Source: Saccharobesus litoralis (GTDB taxonomy: Bacteria; Pseudomonadota; Gammaproteobacteria; Enterobacterales; Alteromonadaceae). From it: a stretch of 64,000 nt of DNA. The stretch is from contig NZ_CP026604.1 of NCBI RefSeq assembly GCF_003063625.1, positions 1,860,001-1,924,000 on the forward strand. The letters are read 5' to 3'. Below, piece by piece: positions 26,858 through 34,815 of this stretch; position 1 is the first letter of the stretch; every line of letters begins with the position of its first letter. A program made the position numbers and the translations under genes. The notes beneath the pieces were generated by a model. The model saw only the letters and a list, made by a program, of their open reading frames with translations, had not been told where the DNA came from and did no database searches.

Positions 26858-27085
26858 TGTAGAGCCGAATTTATTTCGGCTAACCCAATATTTGCCGATG
26901 TAAAATCAACTCTACGATTGGCGAATGGTTGTAGATCCGTTGTAGGGCCGAATTTATTTCGTCTAACCCTATATTTGTCGATGTAAAATCAACCTCAAGA
27001 TTGGCGAATGGTTGTAGATCCAAGGGCCGAATTTACTTCGGCTAACCCAAGGTTTGTTGATGTAAAATCAACTCTACGACTGGCG
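26858..27085. repeat. three tandem repeats of about 80 bp
   Basis: Units begin near 26864, 26947 and 27026, each with a GCCGAATTTATTTCGGC-type hairpin (arms GCCGAA/TTCGGC), then CTAACCC, TTTG(C/T)(C/T)GATGTAAAATCAAC, and GATTGGCGAATGGTTGTAGATC. A partial relative lies at 62468-62500. The array separates convergent nspC and the acyltransferase gene and just overlaps the latter's last codons. Confidence 0.8.
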
Positions 27086-28162
27086 GAAGCTAATAGAGCC
27101 GCGCGCTTTAAACTTCAGCCAAGCTCTCGTTGATAAATCTGACGCTAGCGTGACGGCAACCATCATGGTAATGCTACTGATTAAATTGAGCTGCTGTACA
27201 CCGAATAACATTAATCCCCAACCTAAATATAACCAGTGGATCACGTAAAACAGAGTGACGTTTTGACTCCAAAAATAGAGTAACTGATAAAGGCGATTAG
27301 GGGGCGTAAGGTTGACTAACTTATGACAAAGGCTAAGCCAAATAAGCACGAAGCCACAGATCATAATAGTTGCTCCAGGCCCTGCGCGCATATAGGTTGC
27401 CATGTGAAATTTAACATCCAAGGCTGTCACCAAAATACCGCTCATTAGCACAACTAAACCGACCGCACTGGTTTTAGCAAATAGGGCATTAATATTGTTA
27501 CAAGACTTAAGCTGTGTACCTAAAACCATGCCGAGAATAGGATAGGCTAGCCAGGGTAGCAATGGGAACATCGCGCCTTGGTGCTTATTGCCCCACAACA
27601 GTTTTAAAGCCTCATCAACCCATAAATAACCTGTTGTCAGATCCCATAGATAAGGTGAAGTTAAAATGATCAACGCTGCAAGTATTAAGTAGTACTTAGG
27701 ATTTGGACAAAATCGTTTTAACAAGGCGCAAATAGCTAAGGCTATTGCGGCAAACTGCAATATATCAACAATTAAGAATTCACTTAGCGGGCTATAACCG
27801 CCCAGTTGCTCATGGCTAACCAATCCAAGTTGTAAGGAAAGCCACATGGGAATAGTCCCCCTGGTTAAATTAAGCAGGTAGCCAAGTAAAAATAGTAATG
27901 CAGCTCTTTGTAAACTAACGGTTAATTTAGGACTTTTAGTGTAGGCAACAAATAACCCCATTATAAAGACGAATATTGGTGCTGCAGGCCATTCACCTAA
28001 GCGTTCAATAATAAATCCAAAGGTCGTATCACGCACTTGGGGTTGGCTATAAAAGTGTAATACATGGATCAGCACCATAAATAAAATAGCTAAGCCGCGT
28101 GCAAAGTCGAATGCCAAAATACGACGCGTTTGGTTAGTGTTTGTTTTCAGTGTGTTTGTCAT
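27074..28162 (-). CDS. DUF1624/HGSNAT-like membrane acyltransferase
   Basis: The 362-residue protein has about ten transmembrane helices. It begins with RRILAFDFARGLAILFMVLIHVLHFY, the signature of DUF1624 and related acyltransferase families, where the RGLA..MV..H segment carries the functional His. Relatives move acyl groups across membranes to sugars, but the substrate here is unknown. A good Fur-box match lies about 80 bases upstream, which hints at an iron-limited role such as modifying a siderophore or envelope glycan. Confidence 0.75.
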   Translation of the reverse strand: MTNTLKTNTNQTRRILAFDFARGLAILFMVLIHVLHFYSQPQVRDTTFGFIIERLGEWPAAPIFVFIMGLFVAYTKSPKLTVSLQRAALLFLLGYLLNLTRGTIPMWLSLQLGLVSHEQLGGYSPLSEFLIVDILQFAAIALAICALLKRFCPNPKYYLILAALIILTSPYLWDLTTGYLWVDEALKLLWGNKHQGAMFPLLPWLAYPILGMVLGTQLKSCNNINALFAKTSAVGLVVLMSGILVTALDVKFHMATYMRAGPGATIMICGFVLIWLSLCHKLVNLTPPNRLYQLLYFWSQNVTLFYVIHWLYLGWGLMLFGVQQLNLISSITMMVAVTLASDLSTRAWLKFKARGSISFRQS

Positions 28163-28239
28163 GAGGTGCTCAGTAATAAGATTCGTGTTAAATAATCGTA
28201 TTAAGCCTTATGGTATTACAAATTAACGAAAAAATAAAT

Positions 28240-28256
28240 GCTAATGATTATCATTT
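28240..28256. promoter_or_regulatory. Fur box upstream of the membrane acyltransferase
   Basis: GCTAATGATTATCATTT is close to the Fur consensus and lies about 80 bases before the start at 28162 on the minus strand. Confidence 0.65.
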
Positions 28257-28290
28257 GGGTTTATGGGTGGGATTTTGCTTTCGAGCCATT

Positions 28291-28590
28291 AGTACCATTT
28301 CCAGAAAGAAATGTTCAGTTGAAAGTACCGAGGTAGTAAGAAAAATCAAATTAATGTAGAAGGTCGCCGTATGCAGTTCCAGACGCTTAACCGCATTCCC
28401 TACATCCAGGTCGAAATTTATTTCGACAATAGCAGCAGAGCTGCTACAAGCTTGGTTTGTAGATCGAAGCTGTGTTTGGTCAAGGGCTTTAAATACGACG
28501 CATAGGGTTTTGTTCCCGACAAATCCTAAGCGCCTGCTATCCTGTAGGCACCAAAAGTAGGCGCTTTAAGCGAGCGTCGTTCCTACAAAA
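28291..28590. repeat. intergenic repeat relics
   Basis: 28291-28336 holds a fragment of the CTAG-MITE end (CCAGAAAGAAATG...TCAGTTGAA) between two AGTACC copies. 28375-28460 begins TTCCAGACGCTT and is related to 34511-34600. 28545-28590 has TGTAGGCACC...CCTACAAAAA palindromic sequence. No gene is seen in 28257-28704. Confidence 0.5.
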
Positions 28591-28704
28591 AATAGTTAGC
28601 CTTGTTTCAACTAATCAAAATTAGTCAGGCTGTAAGGGAAATAATCTTAACAGTCAGGGCGTTGTTAGTGTTTACTGTTGATTAACGGCAAGTTTTTGAA
28701 GTGA

Positions 28705-29136
28705 TCACATTGACCAGTTTTCTATACTGTATAAATACCAACAATCCATTTTTTTGAAGTGGTATTCGACTAGGTGACCTGTATTGGGTTTTGTTACAAC
28801 AAATGTAAAAGTGTTTGTTTGCGATTTATGACGGGTATCCAGACCTCTTATTGCGCTGGGGCTTAACATAATTTGTAACGTATCATCCCAGTCGTGCTTT
28901 TTAGTTGTAATATCTAAAGGATCAGGGTTTCCAGTAGGATCAACATACAAGTATTGTAGTGGAAATATCGTATATTTTTCTTGAAGTTGTTTTGAGTGGA
29001 AAAATGCTTGCGTGTATTGCTCAAAGTTGTCGTAACTACATAAGTTGACCACGTCATCATTTATTTTATTGCTTGTCGCGCCAAATGAAATAAAGGCTAT
29101 CAATAAAAGTAAAATGTGAGTGGGCTTTATATACAT
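28705..29136 (-). CDS. small exported protein, unknown function
   Basis: The 143-residue product has an N-terminal hydrophobic signal (ILLLLIAFISFGATS) and two cysteines (NLC near residue 33 and DCW near residue 132) that could pair in the periplasm. The mature part looks like a small mixed alpha/beta domain. No family recognised. It lies 25 bases from the DHH gene on the same strand. Confidence 0.55.
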   Translation of the reverse strand: MYIKPTHILLLLIAFISFGATSNKINDDVVNLCSYDNFEQYTQAFFHSKQLQEKYTIFPLQYLYVDPTGNPDPLDITTKKHDWDDTLQIMLSPSAIRGLDTRHKSQTNTFTFVVTKPNTGHLVEYHFKKMDCWYLYSIENWSM

Positions 29137-29161
29137 TGTAATTTCATCCTGAATTTTATAT

Positions 29162-30004
29162 TTAGTCTTTCTGCATTATGGTTACGACAGGATTATCCAA
29201 GCGTATTTGCGGCTTGGCAACGGAAAAGCCAGCGGCATGAAAATGCCCGCCACCGCCAAATAACTTGGCTATTGCTGATACATCGATCCCACCTTCGGCA
29301 CTGCGTAATGAGTAAATGCGCTTATCTGCGGTATCAACATACAAAGCGGCAAAAGGATGACCTTCAGCGAGCTCGTTACCTAATTCACTGATAAGGTGAT
29401 TCGTATTTAGGCAAGGGACTAAATAACCCGCTATGGTTACCTGTTCAATATCCTGTGCCAATATTTGCCTTATTTGCGCTTGTTGATATTGCAGAATAAT
29501 TTTGCCTTGTTCGATAACCTGATTGGTTTGTTGATTGTCGAGCAAAGCCGCCCAAATATTAAAGTCCATTGGTTTAGCTTGTAATGCGGCAGAGTATGCT
29601 TGGCTTGAGGGTAACTGCCAATGCCACAAATCTTTATCTTGAATGTAGCGGATGAGATCAGGAATTGGCCTATCTTTAAAAAAATACTGCCATGTCATCA
29701 TGGCGCCAGAGCGTGTCATGTCGAATTGGCAGAAATCTAACCCTTGTAAATCGGCTTGCGCTGTTTTGTGATGGTCCAACACAAGTAGGGAGTTGGCTTG
29801 TTTATGCATGGCAAGCAATGTTTGTCGAGGGTAGGCAAAATCGACAATATAAATATTTTTTCCGCTGACATCGGGTGGGGGATCTCCATGAAACGCAGCT
29901 ATAAATTCACAGAGCTGATTGAGTTGCTCAAGATAGGTTTTAACGGCTAATGCCGCACCAAAACCGTCGGCACAGTTTTTATGGTAGATACACAAATTAG
30001 CCAT
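29162..30004 (-). CDS. DHH-family phosphoesterase
   Basis: The 280-residue protein has the DHH layout: N-terminal HKNCADGFGAALA, VDFAYP, the DHH-equivalent VLDHHKTA near residue 77, and the C-terminal DHHA1 glycine motif FGGGGHFHAAGF near residue 255. Members hydrolyse phosphodiester bonds in short oligonucleotides or cyclic dinucleotides using Mn2+. This one lacks additional domains, so it may be a nanoRNase- or oligoribonuclease-like enzyme; its substrate is not determinable. Confidence 0.82.
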   Translation of the reverse strand: MANLCIYHKNCADGFGAALAVKTYLEQLNQLCEFIAAFHGDPPPDVSGKNIYIVDFAYPRQTLLAMHKQANSLLVLDHHKTAQADLQGLDFCQFDMTRSGAMMTWQYFFKDRPIPDLIRYIQDKDLWHWQLPSSQAYSAALQAKPMDFNIWAALLDNQQTNQVIEQGKIILQYQQAQIRQILAQDIEQVTIAGYLVPCLNTNHLISELGNELAEGHPFAALYVDTADKRIYSLRSAEGGIDVSAIAKLFGGGGHFHAAGFSVAKPQIRLDNPVVTIMQKD

Positions 30005-30073
30005 GTTAGTTTCCTTGTGCTCGCGACAATTAACTCATTATAGGCTTTGTGTTGCATATTTGTCGAAACGATA

Positions 30074-30094
30074 AAGCCCAGCTTGGCTGGGCTT
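30074..30094 (-). terminator. terminator after the alginate lyase
   Basis: AAGCCCAGC (30074-30082) and GCTGGGCTT (30086-30094) form a 9-bp G+C-rich stem with a 3-base loop. On the minus strand it lies 42 bases after the lyase stop and is followed by TTTATCGTTT. Confidence 0.7.
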
Positions 30095-30135
30095 ATCGCT
30101 ACTAACGTTCAACGCTGCTTGACAGTGAACTCATT

Positions 30136-31806
30136 TTACTCATGGTCTACCCAAAAATCATAAACAACTACTTCACCATAGTTGTCCGGATGATTGGTAT
30201 AGCTACCCTCTTTGTCGCTATTACTTTGTGTATAGTTACCTATTTTGAAGTAAGCGTCGCCGTAGCTGCGATCCATAACATAATCATTTGAGCCATCTTT
30301 AACTAAATATTGGTCGGCATTACCTGCAGCATATGCGCTGTTTAAATTACCGTCTTCGCTATAGTAAACATAGTGTTTGCCGTTTATAACCTCAAACATA
30401 ATTTCATGAACTGTGCCTAAGCTATAGTTGGTTTTTATCGTTAAGTCGTCACGTAATTGACCCCCGTTAAAGCTTAAGAATAAGTGTGAACCTTCTAAGC
30501 GAAGTACTAAAGCATCGTCAATGCCTTCACTCTTATTGCCGTGGATTTGAGTCGCCACGATATGATCTTTTACGATAGGCAAATGAGTAATAGCTTGTTT
30601 TGCATAAACCACATGCTTGCCCGATGTTGTCCAATAAATATCTGAGCTACCATCGGCTGTGCGCTCTCTTAATTCAGATCGAATATAGGTTGAGTTTTCA
30701 GTTGGCGCGTTATCATCATTAATTGGCGCATAAAAAACGATACCATCACCTGTTTCGTTTACGTAAAAGTACTCGCTAGTTACTTGGTATAACTGTTTAA
30801 TTTCTACGGGATCACCGTCGCTATCAGCAATAGGGTAAGTGATCTTCCATTGGTTATAGTTATCCATTAGATCAGAAGGGTATTCGGCAATAGGACCACA
30901 CGGATTACATTCGGCTTCTGAGCCATATAATTTTACTTCAGTGATGTTCATCCAATTGCTACCCGCACTGTTTGATTGTGCTTTAACGCGCACTTGCTGG
31001 GCAGTAATGTCGTCAATATTATAACGTTCAATATCAGTCGTATTACCTGAGCTTACGCTGTCATGTACCTTGGTCCAAGTGCCGCTTGTACCTGGGCGAG
31101 CATAAATTTCAAATGTATGCGTGCGAGAATCACCTTGACCCCATGCAACCCCAACTTCTTTTACTGATTTGGCTTCTGCTAGTTCTAAGGTTAAATTAAC
31201 CGCAGAACCACCCGCTTCAGCGGCCCAACGTGATGCCCACGCAGTGCTGTTATCTATTGCATTGGCTGGCGGGTAACTCGAGTGGCTTGTTCCGTCATCA
31301 AATGCGCGGTCGACAGTCAGCTCACCATCTTCTTGGCTACCTGCGCCGTATATTTCCACTTCTTTGATGTTGGTCCAGCTTGTTCCTGCACTGTTTTCAA
31401 ATGTTTTAATTCGCACTTGTTGTGCTTCGATGTCATCAATATCATACACTTCAATACTGGCACTCAAGCCGCTAGATACGCTATCGTAGACCTTAGTCCA
31501 TGAGCCACTAGTCGCTGCGCGAGCCCAAATTTCAAAAGTATGGGTTTGATCGCCGCCTTTCCCCCATGAAACACCGACTTCTGTTACGGTTTGTACCGAA
31601 CCTAGGTTAAGTTGCAGGTTAACAGGTGAACCAGATGCCGCCCAACGTGACGCCCATGCTAGGCTGCCATCAATGACATTAGACGCTGGGTAGCTAGCAT
31701 GGCTACCTCCCCAATCTTCTGCACTTTCAATATTGAGTGTCGCTGCGTTTGCTACCGATGTTGTTAAAGCCAATGCGGCAAAGCCGAATGCTTTTATTTT
31801 ATCCAT
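30136..31806 (-). CDS. secreted PL7 alginate lyase with two CBM32-like domains
   Basis: From ATG 31806, supported by AGGAAAC upstream, the protein is 556 residues; a longer frame from 31857 lacks a ribosome-binding site and would hide the signal peptide (residues 1-21, cut after VANA). Two F5/8-type (CBM32-like) discoidin modules span about 25-155 and 165-296, about 60% alike. The PL7 domain (about 308-556) shows RSELRE (376-381), QIH (420-422) and YFKIGNYTQ (519-527), the three PL7 motifs; Q420, H422 and Y519 are expected at the active site. QIH, not QVH, usually goes with guluronate-containing substrate. The enzyme cleaves alginate by beta-elimination outside the cytoplasm. Confidence 0.9.
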   Translation of the reverse strand: MDKIKAFGFAALALTTSVANAATLNIESAEDWGGSHASYPASNVIDGSLAWASRWAASGSPVNLQLNLGSVQTVTEVGVSWGKGGDQTHTFEIWARAATSGSWTKVYDSVSSGLSASIEVYDIDDIEAQQVRIKTFENSAGTSWTNIKEVEIYGAGSQEDGELTVDRAFDDGTSHSSYPPANAIDNSTAWASRWAAEAGGSAVNLTLELAEAKSVKEVGVAWGQGDSRTHTFEIYARPGTSGTWTKVHDSVSSGNTTDIERYNIDDITAQQVRVKAQSNSAGSNWMNITEVKLYGSEAECNPCGPIAEYPSDLMDNYNQWKITYPIADSDGDPVEIKQLYQVTSEYFYVNETGDGIVFYAPINDDNAPTENSTYIRSELRERTADGSSDIYWTTSGKHVVYAKQAITHLPIVKDHIVATQIHGNKSEGIDDALVLRLEGSHLFLSFNGGQLRDDLTIKTNYSLGTVHEIMFEVINGKHYVYYSEDGNLNSAYAAGNADQYLVKDGSNDYVMDRSYGDAYFKIGNYTQSNSDKEGSYTNHPDNYGEVVVYDFWVDHE

Positions 31807-32308
31807 GTTACGTTTCCTAATTATGTTTTGAAATTGTGTGGTATGAATCACTAACAAATAAAGGTGTTACATCTTTCCTTATGATTGGTAATTCCAATTT
31901 TGTTATTTGTTAGGCGATTCGTTATGAACAATAAGCTAATTTTTTACTTAATAGAAACAATACCTTTACACTTTGTAATTATCTTTTATTGCAAAAAGAG
32001 ATAAAGATTAAAGTGAAAAATGATTGACTTTTTCGTAAGGGGTTATCTTTGTGGCTTTTTTTGTATATGAAATCAGATTCATATGTGGCTTTCGGAGGAT
32101 CGTAATATTAAAAATATAACACCAAGTTAATTATTGTAAGTGAATGTGTATTGTTATACCTATTTTAAAATTGGTAACTTTATTGTTCCTTGGTATCATG
32201 GTTTTTCAAATGCAATTTTAATTTTTCATCTAATAAATAATAATGTTGAATTAAATTGGTAATATAGGTTGGGTGTTATTTTAACTATTGACATGAAGTT
32301 AGTTAAAA

Positions 32309-32336
32309 GGATAATAATAATAATTCTCAGTATCAC
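32309..32336. promoter_or_regulatory. Fur-like site upstream of the PfeRS-like pair
   Basis: GATAATAATAATAATTCTCA followed by GTATC matches the Fur pattern with its TTCTCA half, about 80 bases before the regulator start. The rest of the 31807-32415 gap is A+T-rich and holds no gene; it must also contain the lyase promoter. Confidence 0.55.
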
Positions 32337-32415
32337 TATTGTATCGTTAATTAGGGTTTACACGTAAAATAGCGTAGTAAGCTACTAGTCATTTTTAATC
32401 GCTCTAGGTGTTTTT

Positions 32416-33159
32416 GTGTTTGCTCAGCCAATTAATTCGGGTGCTTGTCGCATTTTAATCGTTGAAGATGATCAACAACTCAATCAGCAACTGTCAGAGT
32501 TAATATCGGCTGCTGGTTATCAAGTAGATAGGTGCTTTGATGGAGAGCAAGGGCTGGTTTCTGCTGCAAAACAAACTTATGATTTAGTGTTGCTAGATGT
32601 GATGTTACCCAAGCGCGATGGGCTAAGTGTATTGTCTATATTGCGTAAAACCAGTCAAATTCCTGTGATTATGTTAACCGCCAAAGGCGCTGAAGAAGAA
32701 CGCATTGCTGGCTTAAGTCAAGGGGCGGATGATTATGTTGCCAAACCTTTTAGTCGTACCGAGTTGATTTTACGCATAGAGGCGATCCTGCGGCGCTCAT
32801 ATTTGGCGCAAAGCGCTAGTCCGGGGCAAAGTTCAAATCCGTTAAATTCGTCTGTTACACCCCATTTACTAGCAGTGGATGAGTTGCAGATTAATCGCGA
32901 ATTACAAACTATTACTGTGGGTGAACAGGCGCTGGAATTAACTCATATTCAATACCGTTTGCTAACCGAATTGGTTCAACATAAAGGCGAAGTACTCTCT
33001 AAAGCCTATCTTTATCAACGCGTGCTTCGTAAAACATTGGGCGCGCACGATCGTAGCCTTGATATGCACTTAAGCCGAGTGCGCCGTAAATTAAGCGCCG
33101 CGGGCTGGCGCGGTGAGCGGTTAGAAACTGTGCATGGTAAAGGCTATTGTCTAGTATAA
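32416..33159 (+). CDS. OmpR-family response regulator (PfeR-like)
   Basis: The 247-residue protein has a standard receiver (LIVEDD acid pair, phospho-Asp in LVLLDVMLPKRDG, Lys in VAKPF) and a winged-helix domain ending TVHGKGYCLV. The start is GTG with AGGTG upstream. The kinase gene begins 2 bases after its stop, and the TonB receptor follows, the same order as PfeR-PfeS-PfeA for ferric enterobactin. It probably activates the receptor when the ferric siderophore is present. Confidence 0.88.
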   Translation: MFAQPINSGACRILIVEDDQQLNQQLSELISAAGYQVDRCFDGEQGLVSAAKQTYDLVLLDVMLPKRDGLSVLSILRKTSQIPVIMLTAKGAEEERIAGLSQGADDYVAKPFSRTELILRIEAILRRSYLAQSASPGQSSNPLNSSVTPHLLAVDELQINRELQTITVGEQALELTHIQYRLLTELVQHKGEVLSKAYLYQRVLRKTLGAHDRSLDMHLSRVRRKLSAAGWRGERLETVHGKGYCLV

Positions 33160-33161
33160 AG

Positions 33162-34505
33162 ATGAGTATGACACGTCGCTTGTTTTGGAAACTTTGCTTA
33201 ATTATTGCCACCGGGGTAGTGGCATTTTTTTATTGTTTGAACCTAGTTGCGTTAAAAACAGAAGAAGAAATGAGCATGTTGGCGCTTGATGATCGTGAGC
33301 AAATTAAAGCGTGGGGTAAGCAAGCAGAGCATTTATATAATACAGGAGATTTAGCGGCTGTTGAATTATGGTTGGCCGAATTACAGGCCAAAGAAAACAC
33401 CTGGGCGTCGATAGCATCTTATCAGTTTTCTCGGGTTGCCGGTGGGCAGTTGCAAGATAAATACCCAGAACGTTTGTACTTGGGGCGCAGTGTAGATTGG
33501 AAAATTCACCTCTATTTTACCGAGAACCCAATTATGGCGGTGCCATTTGTTCAAGGTCGTAAGAGTTTTTTAATTCAATTGCCTGATAGTATGCGTCCCG
33601 GTTCGTATTGGCAAACCGTACGCATTTTTTTGCAGATTATCATTCCTATGCTGTTATTAGGCCTGCTGTCGTGGATTTTGTATCGTCATATTATGAACCC
33701 GTTACGAGAACTTGAGCTTGCAACACGTGAATTCACCAAAGGTAATTTCGATATCCGTGTACGGAAAACGATTGGTAAGCGAAATGATGAAATAACCGAG
33801 TTAGCCGCTACTTTTGATCGTATGGCTGAACGTATTGGCGATTTAATTATTAGCCAGCGTCAATTGATTGCGGATTTATCGCATGAACTGCGCACCCCGC
33901 TTACTCGGTTAGATATAGCAGTACAAACCATACAATCAGAACAAAACGTTGCGCAAAACTTGGCTCGCGTTGAACGTGAATCCAGTTTGATCCGTAAGTT
34001 AGTTGACGACACGTTAACCTTAGCTTGGTTGGAAAATGAAAGGCCTAGCTTAACTAATGAATCGTTGGATTTGGTTGATCTTATTGATGTAATTACCGAG
34101 GATGCTCGCTTTGAATATCCCGATAAAAACCTCAAGCTTGTTACGCCAAATAGCGCGATATTGCAAAAAAGTAGTCATCGCGCGCTTGGCCAAGCAATAG
34201 AGAATATATTGCGTAATGCATTGCGCTATACCGCCATTGAAGGAACAGTTGAGGTTATCTTAAGGCAACAAGAGCAACACTTTTGTTTGTTGATTAATGA
34301 TCAAGGGCCGGGCGTTCCGGAACCCTTGCTTGAATCGATTTTCTTACCGTTCTTCCGAGTTGATAAATCTCGCTGTCATGACCCGAATAGTTTTGGTTTA
34401 GGGCTAGCGTTAGCTAAACGACAACTAAGTGCCGTGGGGGCTAGCGTTCATGCTATGAATCGAGCTGCAGGCGGACTAGCAATGCGCATTATTATTCCTA
34501 AGTAA
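33162..34505 (+). CDS. sensor histidine kinase (PfeS-like)
   Basis: Starting at ATG 33162 (an earlier in-frame TTG overlaps the regulator gene), the kinase is 447 residues: TM1 about 8-27, a periplasmic sensor of about 120 residues, TM2 about 150-170, HAMP (NPLRELELATREFTKGNF), HisKA with LSHELRTPLTRLD, then HATPase_c with NILRNALRYT, DQGPGVP and FGLGLALAK. The short periplasmic domain fits sensing of a siderophore in the periplasm. It should phosphorylate the preceding regulator. Confidence 0.88.
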   Translation: MSMTRRLFWKLCLIIATGVVAFFYCLNLVALKTEEEMSMLALDDREQIKAWGKQAEHLYNTGDLAAVELWLAELQAKENTWASIASYQFSRVAGGQLQDKYPERLYLGRSVDWKIHLYFTENPIMAVPFVQGRKSFLIQLPDSMRPGSYWQTVRIFLQIIIPMLLLGLLSWILYRHIMNPLRELELATREFTKGNFDIRVRKTIGKRNDEITELAATFDRMAERIGDLIISQRQLIADLSHELRTPLTRLDIAVQTIQSEQNVAQNLARVERESSLIRKLVDDTLTLAWLENERPSLTNESLDLVDLIDVITEDARFEYPDKNLKLVTPNSAILQKSSHRALGQAIENILRNALRYTAIEGTVEVILRQQEQHFCLLINDQGPGVPEPLLESIFLPFFRVDKSRCHDPNSFGLGLALAKRQLSAVGASVHAMNRAAGGLAMRIIIPK

Positions 34506-34510
34506 ATATT

Positions 34511-34610
34511 CCAGACGCTTCACGGCCTATTCAACCATCCATGTAGATACAAGCTCTAAATCTATTCTGACAATAGCGGCGTAGCGGCAGCTACTCATCA
34601 AAATGCAACA
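34511..34610. repeat. dispersed intergenic repeat relic
   Basis: Starts TTCCAGACGCTTCACGG and contains CATCCATGTAG and CAATAGCGGCGTAGCGGCAG; related to 28375-28460. It lies between the kinase stop and the receptor promoter. Confidence 0.45.
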
Positions 34611-34761
34611 GCAAGAGTATAGTTAAAGCGCATTGAGCGAAAAGTGATAGCAACCCCATGCTAAAGTCTGGTCGATATGTTTATATTAGCTTGGTGGCTA
34701 TTCGTAACAAAATTTTGTCATATGTAACAATTGCAAATTTTCTGTCCTTTTATTTGTAAAT

Positions 34762-34781
34762 AAGAATAATTCTCACTATCA
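34762..34781. promoter_or_regulatory. Fur box upstream of the TonB receptor
   Basis: AAGAATAATTCTCACTATCA fits a Fur operator with the TTCTCA half common in gammaproteobacterial receptors, 35 bases before the receptor start. Confidence 0.7.
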
Positions 34782-34815
34782 AAATGAGATAGCAATACAA
34801 ACAATGGGACAGTTC

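Noticed and set aside
31807-31857. Upstream start of the alginate lyase
   Set aside because: It lacks a ribosome-binding site and would bury the signal peptide; ATG 31806 has AGGAAAC and a proper leader.
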